A stretch of DNA of 64,000 nt. Source: Athripsodes cinereus (Eukaryota > Arthropoda > Insecta > Trichoptera > Leptoceridae). Position 1 is the stretch's first letter. The number at the start of each line of letters is the position of its first letter. The stretch covers positions 7,125,572-7,189,571 of the forward strand of contig OX388325.1 in the NCBI GenBank assembly GCA_947579605.1, given 5' to 3'. The position numbers were made by a program, and so were the translations under genes. A model generated the notes under the pieces. The model was not told the DNA's origin. It saw only the letters and a program-made list of their open reading frames with translations, and made no database searches. This document shows, piece after piece, positions 1 through 10,740 of the stretch.

Positions 1-240
1 AATAGTTGATACTCCAACACCTAATAAAAAAAATTGCTGAAATCGATCGCGATTTATATACAATCAAGTAACAGAAGTGGATTGTAGAATGCCCTTTTAA
101 AGACAGTCAAAATGCCTCGAAACTGTTACATAGTTAATCCTTCAAAAAAAGATGACAAGCTTTTACATTTTACACCAAAACGTTAAGAGACAAATAGACT
201 GACCCTCAGTGAAATTAAACTGATCACTTTAAATTGATAA

Positions 241-716
241 TACAATCGATTCCGCTTGATTGGGACAGCCGCTTATTTGGGACAAATCTCAAACAGAAAC
301 CAAACCAAGAAACCAATAGTAAATTTATATGTTTAATTGGGACAACATTCCACTTAATTGGGACACTAAATTTAAGATTTTGTAGAAGTGAAATTTTACA
401 AAAATAAAAGACACGACTACACTTGATTCATTTTTGCATTGAATTAAATTTTTTGTAGGTACATACCAATTATTTACTAGGATTTTTTATTTCTTAAAAG
501 TTTGTATTACATATTTGTAATTTAACCAAAGAGTTTAAAAAATAAAATTATTGAAAAAAATATGCATTGTTTAATTTTATGTGTTTGGTGTTTGGCCTTA
601 GTTGCCAAAACCAAATAAATGAAAAAAAAAGTGAAATTCTTTTAATTGGAACAGCCGCTTAATTGGGACAAAATGCCCAAGTCCCGATGTGTCCTAATTA
701 AGCGGAATCGACTGTA
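241..716. mobile_element. MITE with pogo/Tc1-like inverted ends and TA flanks
   Basis: The two ends are inverted copies of about 27 bp that read CGATTCCGCTTAATTGGGAC in the consensus, and TA lies on each side, as expected for a Tc1/mariner/pogo-type target. The phrase AATTGGGAC recurs several times inside each end. There is no transposase reading frame in the 470-bp body, so this is a non-autonomous element. A short end fragment of the same family is at 44117-44145. Confidence 0.8.
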
Positions 717-744
717 TTATCTAGATGTGAGATGAAAAAGGCAT

Positions 745-822
745 TTCATCTTGTCCTGATCGGGAATCGAGCCCAGGATCTTTTGACTTACGATTAGAGC
801 GTTATTACCCCTGCGTCACATT
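745..822 (-). mobile_element. tRNA-derived SINE fragment
   Basis: Read on the minus strand this has a polymerase III B-box-like core (GGGCTCGATTCCCGATC) preceded by a degenerate A-box region. A functional tRNA is unlikely because no acceptor stem can be seen. Related copies lie at 8236-8330, 37645-37735, 40255-40345 and 51190-51268. Confidence 0.6.
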
Positions 823-1379
823 AGTCACAATATAGTGGTTATAAATATGCATATACACAGAGACAGACAAAGATATTTGTTATCAATTATTATTGTAATA
901 GCTATTAATATAATTCTATCTGTAAGTGCACAATCTTTTGTTAGTTAATAATTACACGAGGTGAAACACGTACTTATCACAAATGTTGCAATTATCACAG
1001 CTGGTGTGTGTATTACTCATTTAATAAATGTGGTTAAGATAACAATACGTACAATACTGCAGTTACGAGGGTTTGGGTTGTATACAAATACCTGACTTAT
1101 ACAGGACACCCAAAAATAACTGTGTTTTATACCTTCCAGACATAAATTTTGTTTTTGAAAAGACTGAATGTTTGCTGAGCAAAGTACAATTTAAATATTT
1201 TGTTAGAATCTTGGGGTAGGAAGGAACTTCATGCCAGACACCTCAATGATCCCAACCATTCTAATGTTGACAAATATGCGACAAACAGGTGGTTGACTTT
1301 TGGGGACTTGTTCGGAGAAACTGCGTGTTTTTTTTTTATTATTAATTGGTTGCATTGTTATTATTTTTAAAAAGAGTAG

Positions 1380-1740
1380 AAGTGAGATCGTTGAGAAGGA
1401 TGTGTGGTAAAAATCTGAGAGATCGGGTGCGTGACAGTTCTATACCTAAGAGAGGAATGAAGAATGGAAGATGGCGGTACATTAATTAAGATGAATGTAA
1501 ATAAATTATGGTGGTTTGGGTATATGGAGAGAATGAACGGGATCATATTATAAATCAGATCCTTCAGGACGGTAACGTGTTGAGCACAGTATTGAACGGG
1601 AGAGCATGCATGAGGCATTGTATGAAAGTGACGGTTCCAAGTAAAAGGTGTATGTAAGGATAGGAGGAAGTGACGATCGATCCTATCTGTCTATCCCGCG
1701 AGGGAAGTGGCGTGATGATATTAATGTATTTATCTATGTA
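1380..1740 (+). mobile_element. 5'-truncated LINE-B2 fragment (reverse transcriptase C-terminus, decayed)
   Basis: The sequence matches, with many stops and indels, the last part of the LINE-B reverse transcriptase (the MVGKTLRDRV ... RACMRN region seen intact at 25991-26632). The closest copy in the window is 14640-14935. Both end in a short GTAT/ATGTA-like tail rather than the TATAG tail of the other copies, so they look like a separate, older subfamily. Confidence 0.65.
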
Positions 1741-1984
1741 AGATAACAATTATTCATATACTAATAACCGCATTTCCCACAAATGAGGTAACCACAAAAG
1801 TCGACACGACATATTGTAATGAACAAAGTAGAGGTTATCTAATTGTGACTGTTAAAAAAAATCAAAAGTTTTAGTATTTTTCTTATGATGGTAGGTATAG
1901 CTTTTGCTAGAGTGATCGTCAACGTTGGGGAGGCTGACATGGCTCGCTAAGGCCAAAATGGATATAGCTTTACAATAAACTAAG

Positions 1985-2050
1985 TACAGCACCCAGTAGA
2001 ATAACTACATGTAATAGATATGCAAGTCATCCTTTTCGTGTTCATAAAAT
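1985..2050 (-). repeat. Repeat A fragment
   Basis: Contains the repeat A core (ATGTAATAGATATGCAAGTC followed by a CTTTTCGTG-like motif) in minus orientation. Better copies are at 6661-6756 and 39645-39789. Truncated. Confidence 0.4.
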
Positions 2051-2550
2051 ACCTTTAAGATGGGTGGAATACCTCATCCCTCAACTGATATCCATGTTAA
2101 ATGTCCTATACGCAATTTACGATTATCTCATTCTGCGGGACACTTGAAAACTGACAGAAAAGGGTCGGCGACCTATTCTTCATCGGAGACGACTCCACGA
2201 TTAGCTATAACCATAACAACAACGGAATTCCATACTTTAATATTACAAATGGTGTTATTGGCTTTGAAATTTAAATAAGTACATAAATGAATAAATAATT
2301 GGCAATTATGTATGAATATTTTAATATTATGTCCTAATCATTACAAGATAAAAAATGACATTAATTTATTATACATAATATCATTTACTTATTTGTTTCT
2401 TCATTTATACACTTGCCTATAAAATAATGATAAAGCGAAGAATTAATAAGTATGAATTCATATATGGAAGAAAAAACACAATTGGTTTTAGATTTACTAA
2501 AAGATTGAGACTGATCAGTTTGACAATGACTTTACAAGCCGAAACCAGGT

Positions 2551-2602
2551 CACTGCTCATTAAAATCTTTCAGTTAAAACTGAAAGATTTTAATGAGCAG
2601 TG
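2551..2602. repeat. Perfect 25-bp inverted repeat with a 2-nt spacer
   Basis: The arm starting CACTGCTCATTAAAATC is followed, after two bases, by its exact reverse complement. The arms show no mismatch over 25 bp. The near absence of a loop argues against a microRNA precursor and favours a small palindromic element end or a recent inverted duplication. Confidence 0.85.
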
Positions 2603-2814
2603 CATGTAATAAACATTCAAGCTGCCCTCTTCGAGCAAACGCAAATCAGGATGGGTGTCAATCTTCATCGCTTTATTTAAAATGTAAAAATGACAGTAAA
2701 ATTTCGAATGAGATGAACGCATAGGAATTAAATATATGATTTGTTTACTTACATTCGCGTAATTATATAGTATTTCATTCAAGAAATGATATGATAATAA
2801 AATGATTGTCAATA

Positions 2815-3055
2815 AAGGTGCTTTTGCATAAAAAAAAAACACCAGACTAACTCTAACCTAACTTTCAAATCAGGTCAAAAATTAAAATTTAAGTTCTTGT
2901 GACATGTCAAACTCGTACGAGAAATCAAATAATTAATTTTGTGCTTGACAAAACCAAATATTACCTACACCGGGTTGTTATTCTCATGATAAAATTCTAC
3001 ACATCTACATAAAAATAATTCAAAATAATCGAAGTTTAGATGCATTCACCTAAAC
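2815..3055 (-). mobile_element. MITE-C fragment
   Basis: Reverse-complement match to the MITE-C copy at 37771-38114: it shares the stretch around ATGCAAAAGCAC, the GGTTAGAGTTA block, the GACATGTCA block and the GCATCTAAACTT end. The outer inverted end is incomplete here. Confidence 0.6.
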
Positions 3056-3117
3056 TTAATAAACTCCCATTTTTGTTTTGTGCCATATAAGAGAACACGC
3101 ATTATTTTTCTAATAAT

Positions 3118-3253
3118 ATTTATTTTTATTCATTCTTTACTGTAGATACATTGATCACAATACATTCAATTTTAAAGAGAAATGCATTCAAATTAAATAA
3201 AATCAATTTACAGAGGGCGAGTTTATCGCAAAGGTGCGATATTTTCCAACTAA
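3118..3253 (-). repeat. Tail T repeat (LINE 3' end), minus
   Basis: On the minus strand it reads TTAGTTGGAAAATATCGC ... GATAAACTCGCCCTCTG and ends in an AAATAAA-rich tail. The same 3' unit appears at 22195-22310, 33645-33785, 42680-42785, 43150-43285, 44803-44850, 56255-56390, 60255-60390 and 62780-62920. At 21860-22310 it follows a reverse-transcriptase C-terminal relic, so it is best read as the 3' untranslated end of a LINE. Confidence 0.7.
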
Positions 3254-4540
3254 CATCATAATTTATTTAGTACAAGTTATGAATAACATATTCCTTCAGT
3301 ACATACAGTATAGTATAGTTTTGAAAGAGGCCTATATCCAGCAATGGAGAGATGAAGGTAAGAAAGAAATACGTAAATATTATATTTTGCGTATATGTAA
3401 TTTTAATGTGTAAATAAATACTTGTGATAAATCAAAATACATAATAAATAAATAAATATATATGAATAAAAAAAATGATATCTTACTCTGTCAATTTTTT
3501 TTCTATTTCATTTCAATCAATGTAGAAAAACTAAAACAATACACACAAAAAAAAACAAACAAAATGGTTAAACTTAGGTATAAAGTTGATTTCAATGTTA
3601 TTTTTATCTCCCGGCTAAACCTTATATGACTCTGTAAACACTATTTTTTACATAAAATCAAATAACACAGAACAAAACCAACACCGAAAATTATTATAAC
3701 TGTAGATATTGTGAAACACTAAAATCAAATAATCAAATTAGAACACTTTTGTTTTATTTTATTAAAAACAGAAAACAAAATTCAAAAAAGAAAATAGTGA
3801 CGTAAAATAATAACATTCATTGATTTTTCTTTTCGTAATTTTGACACTTGTTGCTGTTATTTTTTTTATCACGATTTACCGGATATTTTTATTATTTTAT
3901 TAATAACGACGTGAAGTTCTCGCGGGATGCTGAGACTGTCTTTAATCGCGGACCTCAACAGCGATACTGTCGAATGTTTTCTGGTTTATTTCATACTTCG
4001 TAGTGTAGTAGTGTTGTACTTACCTATTAATGTTGTTTCGTTTGAGTTAATTCAACAACAATGCGCTGTGACAGACTAAATTATATTAATATTTTATAAA
4101 GAATGTAGCGGAATAAAATATAACGTGCGACTTAAAATAACAGTTATTAGTGGTGATCGTTATAACGAACACTTTGAATCTTGATATTATCAGATTTTCT
4201 TCTAGAACAAACGGACGAAGATATGTTGAAAATAAATAAATACATTGTTGAATTACACATGTTAGATGGTTTATTCATGTAATTTACAAACAATTTTTTA
4301 ATGTTAATATTTTACAAAACCGTTCTGTTATTTATGTACATATATTCAATTTTAAAAATAAACATTTCAAATTGCTTAACTATTGAAGGGAACAAAGATA
4401 ACATATTATATCTTTAATTGGGTGATTAGTTATTTCACATTCTGTTGTGTTTTTATGGCATAATAAGTACTGATGCTAATGCTTTTAAGAGGTTTTTAAA
4501 AGGAATTTTCAACCCCGATTAGTCTCTAGTTTTATAGATG
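3254..4540. other. AT-rich sequence without a recognised gene
   Basis: No reading frame worth reporting. A fragment near 3320-3350 (GAGGCCTATATCCAGCAATG) resembles the extreme 3' coding end common in insect LINEs. The less AT-rich block at 3895-4200 matches no other repeat in the window and is the only part that looks single-copy; I see no splice-bounded coding frame in it. Confidence 0.4.
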
Positions 4541-5522
4541 TATGATTGTCTGAAGGGAATAGAATAAATTTTGTGCGTATGTGTTTGTTTTTGATATGTT
4601 CGATTCAAATTAATGGTTTAAATAAAGTAATTACGTGTTGTATTTTTAATTTTTTTTTAAATGTCTGTTTTAATTATTTTAATTTTATTTTAAATGATTA
4701 TTTTAATATACCTATTCTATCTCATTGATTGTTGTTTTTGTTTTGAACTGTTATTTTTAATTAAAATTTATATTTTATTTTTGAGTTGATGTTTTAAATT
4801 ATAAGTTTTATATACCTATATTTTTATGAATTTGTATGGCAGTTTAAAATTTAATTATTAAAAGTGTTTTTTGCCGATTTGATTATTAAAAAATGTTATA
4901 TATAATATTTTGTGAATTTATATTAAATTGAGTGAGTGTGAATGGTGGATATATATTGTGATGAGTTTCTGTGTGCGTATGAATTTGTGATTTTAGATAT
5001 TATTTGTGTTGAGATATGAAATTGTTGAGTTATGTTTGATGTTCCGATAAAACGGATTTTATTGTAGTTAAATATTGTATTGATGTATAGGTGTATAGCT
5101 ATACTGAGAGCTAACCCGTCGATTTCGTTATTATTGTCACATATTTATTTGAAATTATTATATTGTGGGTAATATATTATTGTTTCCCGTTGTTAATATT
5201 ATTATTATCTGTTTAAATTTTATCATAATATCAAATATTTTTATTAGTATACATCTTATATGTGCCTAGATATTAATTTATATTTTTGTAGCGTTTGCGC
5301 ACCATAGTATGTATCCCCATGAATGCCTATACAATTGTATTATGTTTGTTTGAAGTTGATATTGGTTAAATATTTGAATGCGCCAATATTTTAGTGTTTT
5401 ATTGATTAATTAAGGTTTAATCTTATTTTGTTGTTTTTTTGTTTGCTTTATTGTATTGATTGATTATTGTATAATATGTTTAGACCTTACTAATGTAAAA
5501 GGCTGAATGCCGTTGATGATAG

Positions 5523-5553
<31 letters not shown>

Positions 5554-5558
5554 ATAAA
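4541..5558 (+). repeat. Probable LINE 3' region ending in an (AAAT)n tail
   Basis: A very AT-rich kilobase that closes with AATGTAAAAGGCTGAATGCC, then GTTGATGATAG and about eight AAAT units (5525-5555). The AAAGGC...TGCCGTTGA ending recurs in reverse at 53930-54005, so the terminus is repetitive. No coding part of the parent element is recognisable. Confidence 0.45.
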
Positions 5559-5975
5559 TATACCAAAATTATAAAAATGGTGATTGCTCGAACAAACCAG
5601 TGCAACGATAGAATAAAATATAATATATCTAATATAAAAATCAACATAAATTATTATACGCATGGTATATTATGATATATTAATTAACTTTTACTCAAGT
5701 TACTCAGATCTTTAAACAAAATTTATTCCCTTCCCTTTTCTCTTCCCCTCAATCCTAAATATACTCACATGCCATTGTTATAACTCATAGCTTTTCTTAT
5801 TTATTTTCAAATTCTTATACATATACCTTTATAACGTAATATAATTGTATCCTTGTAAAATGTAATAAATAAAAATAAAATAAATAAGCTGTTACTTTAA
5901 GTATGAAATAAATAAATAAATAATAATAAAAAAAACATAGACATTTCTTCTTGTTGAGTTATGGAACTAGACAGT
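5556..5975 (+). repeat. Repeat K copy
   Basis: Begins AATATACCAAAATTATAAAA and ends CTTGTTGAGTTATGGAAC. The same start and end lie only about 70 bp apart at 7275-7350, so this is either a longer copy or one containing an insertion. The terminal motif alone also occurs at 24255-24285, 38450-38478, 50733-50765 and 63885-63912. Confidence 0.5.
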
Positions 5976-6660
5976 TAACACATGTGGCAGGATTAGCGAA
6001 AGTAATTCTTAAAAACAATATTGCACAAAGTTAAACTGTAGGTAAATATTGAAATTGGTACAGATAGCAGAGGTAAAGATTGCCCTACGAGTCATGGGTA
6101 TCAAGACAACGATAGCAGGTTAGGTTGTATAACGCTATTTATAAATAGCATGTTAGGTTGTATAACGTTATTTTTAAATAGCAGCTGTGTCCATGACTAA
6201 TATTATTATTCTTATAATATTAACAAGAGAAGGCAGGCCACTTGGTACCTAATGTCAGTGTTGCGCTAGTGTGATAAACAGAACAACACAATACAATGGA
6301 TACTGCGCCCGATTTGAGGCTCGGCGGGGACATAGAGAAGTGAACGATTACTCGATGACGTGATGTAATCAATTATTTATAAAATCGATGAAACATAAAT
6401 ATTCATTCATAAATCTGAAAGATATTTTTAAATAGCTGTTCAACTGCTCTGTTGTTGAGTTTTGTTAAGAAACTGTATTTGGTTGCTATTTGTATTGTAG
6501 ATATGTGTTTGTTTTTATTATTATTTGGTGAGCGCTATTGTTTTATGTAAATTAGGTATATGAAATATGTTTAAATGCACAATCGAAGCACAAGCACTGC
6601 TCAATTTTGAGGGTCAAATATGTAATAAATGTGTTTTTTTAGTAATAAGGTGTGTATGTA

Positions 6661-6756
6661 TACTATACTAAACCATCACGGCATATCCCACAAGTGGGGC
6701 AGCCAGCAGACCAGCTGCATGTAAGAAACATGCAAACTGTCCTCTTCGTGCCAATA
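6661..6756 (-). mobile_element. Repeat A (SINE-like) insertion with 18-bp target duplication
   Basis: A 96-bp insert is flanked by perfect 18-bp direct repeats (TAATAAGGTGTGTATGTA at 6643-6660 and 6757-6774). The insert begins with a TACTATACTA tail in minus orientation, then CATCACGGCATATCCCAC and GCATGTAAGAAACATGCA. A long perfect target duplication plus a simple tail means target-primed reverse transcription, as for a SINE or truncated LINE. Confidence 0.85.
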
Positions 6757-6827
6757 TAATAAGGTGTGTATGTAATATAATTAAATTGTAAATTTTATTT
6801 AAATAAAAATATTTGAATTTGAAAAAC

Positions 6828-6965
6828 ATTAAGACGTTTCCCACACGTTAGTGTAGCCAGCGGGCATGTAATAAACATGCAAGTCGTCTTCTCTGTGCCA
6901 ACAAAAGTTAAGAAGTTCAGGATGGGAGGCATAACTTTATCGCTGAATTGAAAGTTTGTGATGTT
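6828..6965 (-). mobile_element. Repeat A copy
   Basis: Second minus-oriented copy 70 bp after the previous one. It extends further 5' to the conserved block that reads TTCAGCGATAAAGTTATGCC on the minus strand. It has lost the simple tail. Confidence 0.65.
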
Positions 6966-7274
6966 TGACGAATAACTGCATTTTAAAGAACACGGGCAAT
7001 TTTTCTGAAAAGTCATCAATTCCGGATTATGACAATTATGCCTCTTTCTATGGGAACCAGCTCTAAGTCCTGAAGATTTGCAGGGTTACTATTGATAAAA
7101 TACAATTGAATTCTCACGCACATATTTTTGACTAGGTACAGCCACCTCACGCATCGTAGATTTAAAATCAAGACAAGATTAAGATCGTATTCAGATTGTG
7201 TCAAAAGTAGCCCCGCTGATTTTGGCAAATGACAAGACGGTGTCTCTACTCACCTATTAAAATGGATAAACTTT

Positions 7275-7352
7275 ATTTCCAATATACCAAAATTACAAAA
7301 ATGATGATTTATCGAATATAAGACATTTCTATTAGTTGAGTTATGGAACTGT
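7275..7352 (+). repeat. Repeat K, short copy
   Basis: Contains the K start (AATATACCAAAATTACAAAA) and the K end (TAGTTGAGTTATGGAAC) within 78 bp. It looks like an internal deletion derivative of the unit at 5556-5975. Confidence 0.55.
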
Positions 7353-7431
7353 TAATCGATGTAAAGACGAAAAATTATCTCCATTTAACTGTAAACAGTC
7401 GGCTCTTGCCTTTGGATATAGTGCGAAATCT

Positions 7432-7991
7432 GGGGGCCAATTCTCCAATCTCGATTGATGGATGTCGCAAGCGAGATTTTATTACTTTCGATCGATTTCT
7501 TAAAAACCCTATTCTTGAAAAATGTGGACGACAAATGTCGTACGATATCGTGCGAGATTATATCGAGTGGTGATTTATCACTTGAGATGAATGTCACACC
7601 AATTGACATGTCAAAAATAAATAAAAATGGCCGCCGTGAGTCGTTTACATTTCGCAAACGGTATAAAAATAAAATAAAATGATGCCGCATTTATAAAGTA
7701 TTGTAGTTTAAATAAAAATATAACGAAAAGTTTCATATTGATTGTGACTCCTCATATAAAAACGCCATCTCGTGAAAAAAAAAGTATAAATAAATGTCAT
7801 TTTTCGATGACCGCATACAAAAACATACAAAAAGTGCGACGTTGCCGATAGCTTCTCGAATGTCGACCGTTTAAATCTCGAATGGCGTCAAGAATAGGGT
7901 CGTAGACTTCCATTCGATTTTTCGTGCGAGTTTTTCAATCGACATATCTCACAGGTAACATTTATCAATCGAGATTGGAGAATAGGGCCCC
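7432..7991. mobile_element. MITE with about 28-bp inverted ends (GGGGCC...CCAATCTCGATTGAT)
   Basis: Left end GGGGGCCAATTCTCCAATC and right end, reverse-complemented, GGGGCCCTATTCTCCAATC continue as matching arms through CTCGATTGAT. The interior contains diverged partial copies of the same motif. Overlapping reading frames up to 101 codons on both strands come from this repeat and have no recognisable protein. The target duplication is not clear. Confidence 0.75.
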
Positions 7992-8235
7992 AGCTGACAA
8001 TAATTAGTGAGTGGCTATTTCATCGACATGTTAGATCATCGAAAACGTTTCTAACATCCCTAGAGCGTGTAAGCTTATGTCATTTTCTTACACAGCGCAT
8101 ATAATGTAATATTACATACTAAACACCTATGTATATAATATATAGGAAGGTAAGTATATAGATATAATAATGTGTAAAACACACATATGTACAATTAAAT
8201 ATGTAGAAACATAGTATGTATATTACATATATTTA

Positions 8236-8330
8236 TATTGACTTGCCGGTACGGCGCAGAGGTAACGCTCTTGCCATTGAGTCACGAGGTTCCGGGTTTG
8301 ATTCTCGGCCAGGACAAAATGAAGAAAGCT
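8236..8330 (+). mobile_element. tRNA-derived SINE
   Basis: The sequence has the layout of a polymerase III promoter: an A-box-like GGCGCAGAGGTAACGCTC followed about 35 bp later by a B-box-like GGGTTTGATTCTCGG. The body then runs into CAGGACAAAATGAA, as in the copies at 37645 and (reversed) 745. No tRNA acceptor stem is present. Confidence 0.7.
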
Positions 8331-8374
8331 TTTTTCACATTATCCATGGTATGGTTTGGACAAATTGTATACTT

Positions 8375-8762
8375 CGATGGTTTAAAGCACAGAAGACACA
8401 TGTCCACATTTGACAGTTTAGAGAAAACAGGGTTTTGAAAGTTTGAGATTCAAAATTAATTAGGTATCTAATTTTAAATTAATTCAGAAGATGTCCTTGG
8501 TGAACATTTGCTTTTTAGGAATCAATTATGTCGATATTAATACATTCTCAAATATCTTATGTGACATGTTACATATGTGCACAAAAAAATGATAATTTAA
8601 AAATGTTTGGCATCTGGTTTTTGTTAAATATTTCTATAATGATATAAGAATGATTGGTAATTATGTAATCAGGACATAGAAGACGTTGCAACCGATCTTG
8701 TACATATATTAACTAATTTTACCTAAATAGTGGACATGTGTCTTTTGTGCTTTAAACCATCG
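8375..8762. mobile_element. MITE-N, complete copy
   Basis: Inverted ends of about 33 bp begin CGATGGTTTAAAGCAC and include GACACATGTCCAC. Two further copies are at 36609-37372 and 52827-53375. No transposase. Confidence 0.85.
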
Positions 8763-8859
8763 CTTATATAATTTATTTATTCGTACTGGCAAACTCCCCC
8801 TTCATTACACGAGCTTTTATCTTTCTGTGAAAGGTGTGGGTATAAGGTTGTATTTGGAT

Positions 8860-9106
8860 TTATAGCAAAAACTTAAATTAAAAATTAATCATTAGCATTT
8901 TTGTATGCATTTGACATAATTATATGATTGTGAAAAGTGCTTGTTTTTTTTGCGTTTGACTGATTTGTAGATTAGGTTAGAGTATGTCTGATGTTATTTT
9001 ATGCAAAAACACATTTACTGACAATAATTTTATGAAAAACAATAAAATTACGAGAATATAACTAGAAAATTAATAAATTTATTTTTGAAACATTCACCTT
9101 ATCTGG
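8860..9106 (+). mobile_element. MITE-C copy cut at its right end by a LINE
   Basis: Collinear with the MITE-C copy at 37840-38114 up to the terminal TTCACCTTATCTGG. Immediately after that motif comes LINE-Q, then the motif again followed by the original flank (ACTTTTATGTGACGTAG at 9661). The left end is too diverged to place. Confidence 0.7.
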
Positions 9107-9647
9107 TGGTATGAGAGCAGCGGCGGCCTTGAACAATCTCCTAACAATTAAGTCCTTGTCCTAAAGAGTGAAACCTCAAATACACAACAGCCTCATTAAA
9201 CCAGTGGTCATCTATGGTTCGGAATCCTGGTGTTTGACCCTAAAAGACCAACAAAGACTTCTGTCTTCTGAAAATAGGATTATAAGAAAAATATTGGGTC
9301 CACGACCAGGTATTGCAGAAGGAACATGGAGGCTTTAAAAGTAGGTAATGAAGAAATTCGTTCCACAACTAAACAACCTTTTATCACAAGTGAGATCAGA
9401 TCCCGAAGATTGGCATGGATTGGCCACGTGGTAAGATCCGGAGAGGAAAGGACGACTAAAGGTATTCTGCAGGGTACAGTGACCATGACAAAGATTGTTG
9501 GATAACATCAACCGAGATCTAGAGGAGCTCAATGCTAAAGACGACTGGCAGTCCATTGCTCAAGATAGAAAGGCTTGGAGATATATTGTTTCAAAGGCAA
9601 AGGTCCTACAAGGGCTGTTCGGCCATCGGAAGTAAGAAGTAAGTAAG
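9107..9647 (+). mobile_element. LINE-Q, 5'-truncated, with 13-bp target duplication
   Basis: Direct repeats TCACCTTATCTGG at 9094-9106 and 9648-9660 bound the insert. It ends in a GAAGTAAGAAGTAAGTAAGT tail. Broken frames give reverse-transcriptase C-terminal text such as VVIYGSESWCL and RRLAWIGHVVRSGEER, similar in type to RTE-like C-termini but distinct from LINE-B and LINE-R. Stops and shifts make it a dead copy. The MITE-C copy at 38101-38114 is a paralogous empty site. Confidence 0.85.
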
Positions 9648-9660
9648 TCACCTTATCTGG

Positions 9661-10400
9661 ACTTTTATGTGACGTAGAAGTAATTTTTTTATTTCATTTA
9701 TTTACAAATCCGTGAGCATTTTACATGTTTAAAAATATACAAAAAAAAAAAATTCAAATTAAATTTCTCATCAACAAACACTGCTGGAGCAAGATAAGAA
9801 CAAAAAATTGTCGAAAAACAAAAACACAAATGGGAATCAATACAAAATATCAAAAATTTTAGTCAAATCACAAAATAGTATTGAATGTCAATGAAATGTT
9901 TAGCAATATGTCAAGAATTAAAATGAAAATTGAAATTAAGTTTGGAGATGTCAAGTAGATAGAAGAAAGAAAAAAAAATCACTGTACAGTACAATATTTT
10001 AAATGTCATAAGAAATGTAGTCAATTGTTGAAATGTCGTAAGAATTAGTCTATAATAGATTAAAATTAATAATAGACATCCAGTTTAGCAGTGATGAGTT
10101 ATAATACAGCTACCCATTCTATATTTCTCAACTTATATTGGCACGGAGAGGATGACTTGCATATTGATTAGATTTGGTTGGTCTACTGGCTACGTCACTT
10201 AAGGAAACGTTGCGATAATTTAGACAGGCCGATAGAATTTTAACAAAAAATAAATTATTATTAATGATACTAAAATGACTTGCGAATTTAAACAATTTAT
10301 GTTTTAATTAAAACTAAAATTTTAAAATGTTTCAAATATCTTCAGAATGGCAGGTACCTGCAATCTATTTTATTAATTTACTAATAAAACGTATTTTTTT
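9661..10400. other. AT-rich non-coding stretch
   Basis: No supported gene. A repeat A fragment in plus orientation lies near 10138-10200 (TATTGGCACGGAGAGGATG ... TGGCTACGTCACTT). The rest is low-complexity AT-rich sequence with no match elsewhere in the window. Confidence 0.4.
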
Positions 10401-10404
10401 ACTA

Positions 10405-10740
10405 CTATAGATGTTCCTACCCGGCGTCGCCAGGGTGAATTTCAGAAAAATTTTCGTTATTGCAACACGTGACATCGGAACTGTCATACGAACGTCACTT
10501 TCATATAAAAATACAATCCAAATTTCCGACTTTTTCGTTAGATTTTCCAAAAAATTTTTTTCATGCAAATCGTCTCCTGATAATTATGAACACAACAAAA
10601 AAAGAATCAGCCAATTCGGTTCAGCCGTTCTCAAGTTATGGGGGAACATACATGGTCAACTCATTTTTATTCATATAATCCTTATATCTTATAAAAATGA
10701 TTTTTGAATTTACATACTAACGAAGACCGGGCTATACTCG
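10405..10740. repeat. Unclassified dispersed repeat (CCCGGCGTCGCC ... AAGACCGGGC)
   Basis: The left edge TACCCGGCGTCGCCAGGG and the right edge AAGACCGGGCTA flank sequence containing ATTCGGTTCAGCCGTTCTCA, a phrase I associate with common lepidopteran dispersed repeats. A related edge (GTGCAACGCCGGGTA) is at 15708-15724. Overlapping frames of 72 and 98 codons are not recognisable proteins. The class is not decided. Confidence 0.4.

Noticed and set aside
2551..2602. microRNA precursor
   Set aside because: The arms are perfectly paired with a 2-base spacer; real precursors have a larger loop and mismatches.
7343..7690. Overlapping frames of 75-101 codons
   Set aside because: They lie within a TIR MITE (7432-7991) and its flank, overlap on both strands and contain no recognisable motif.
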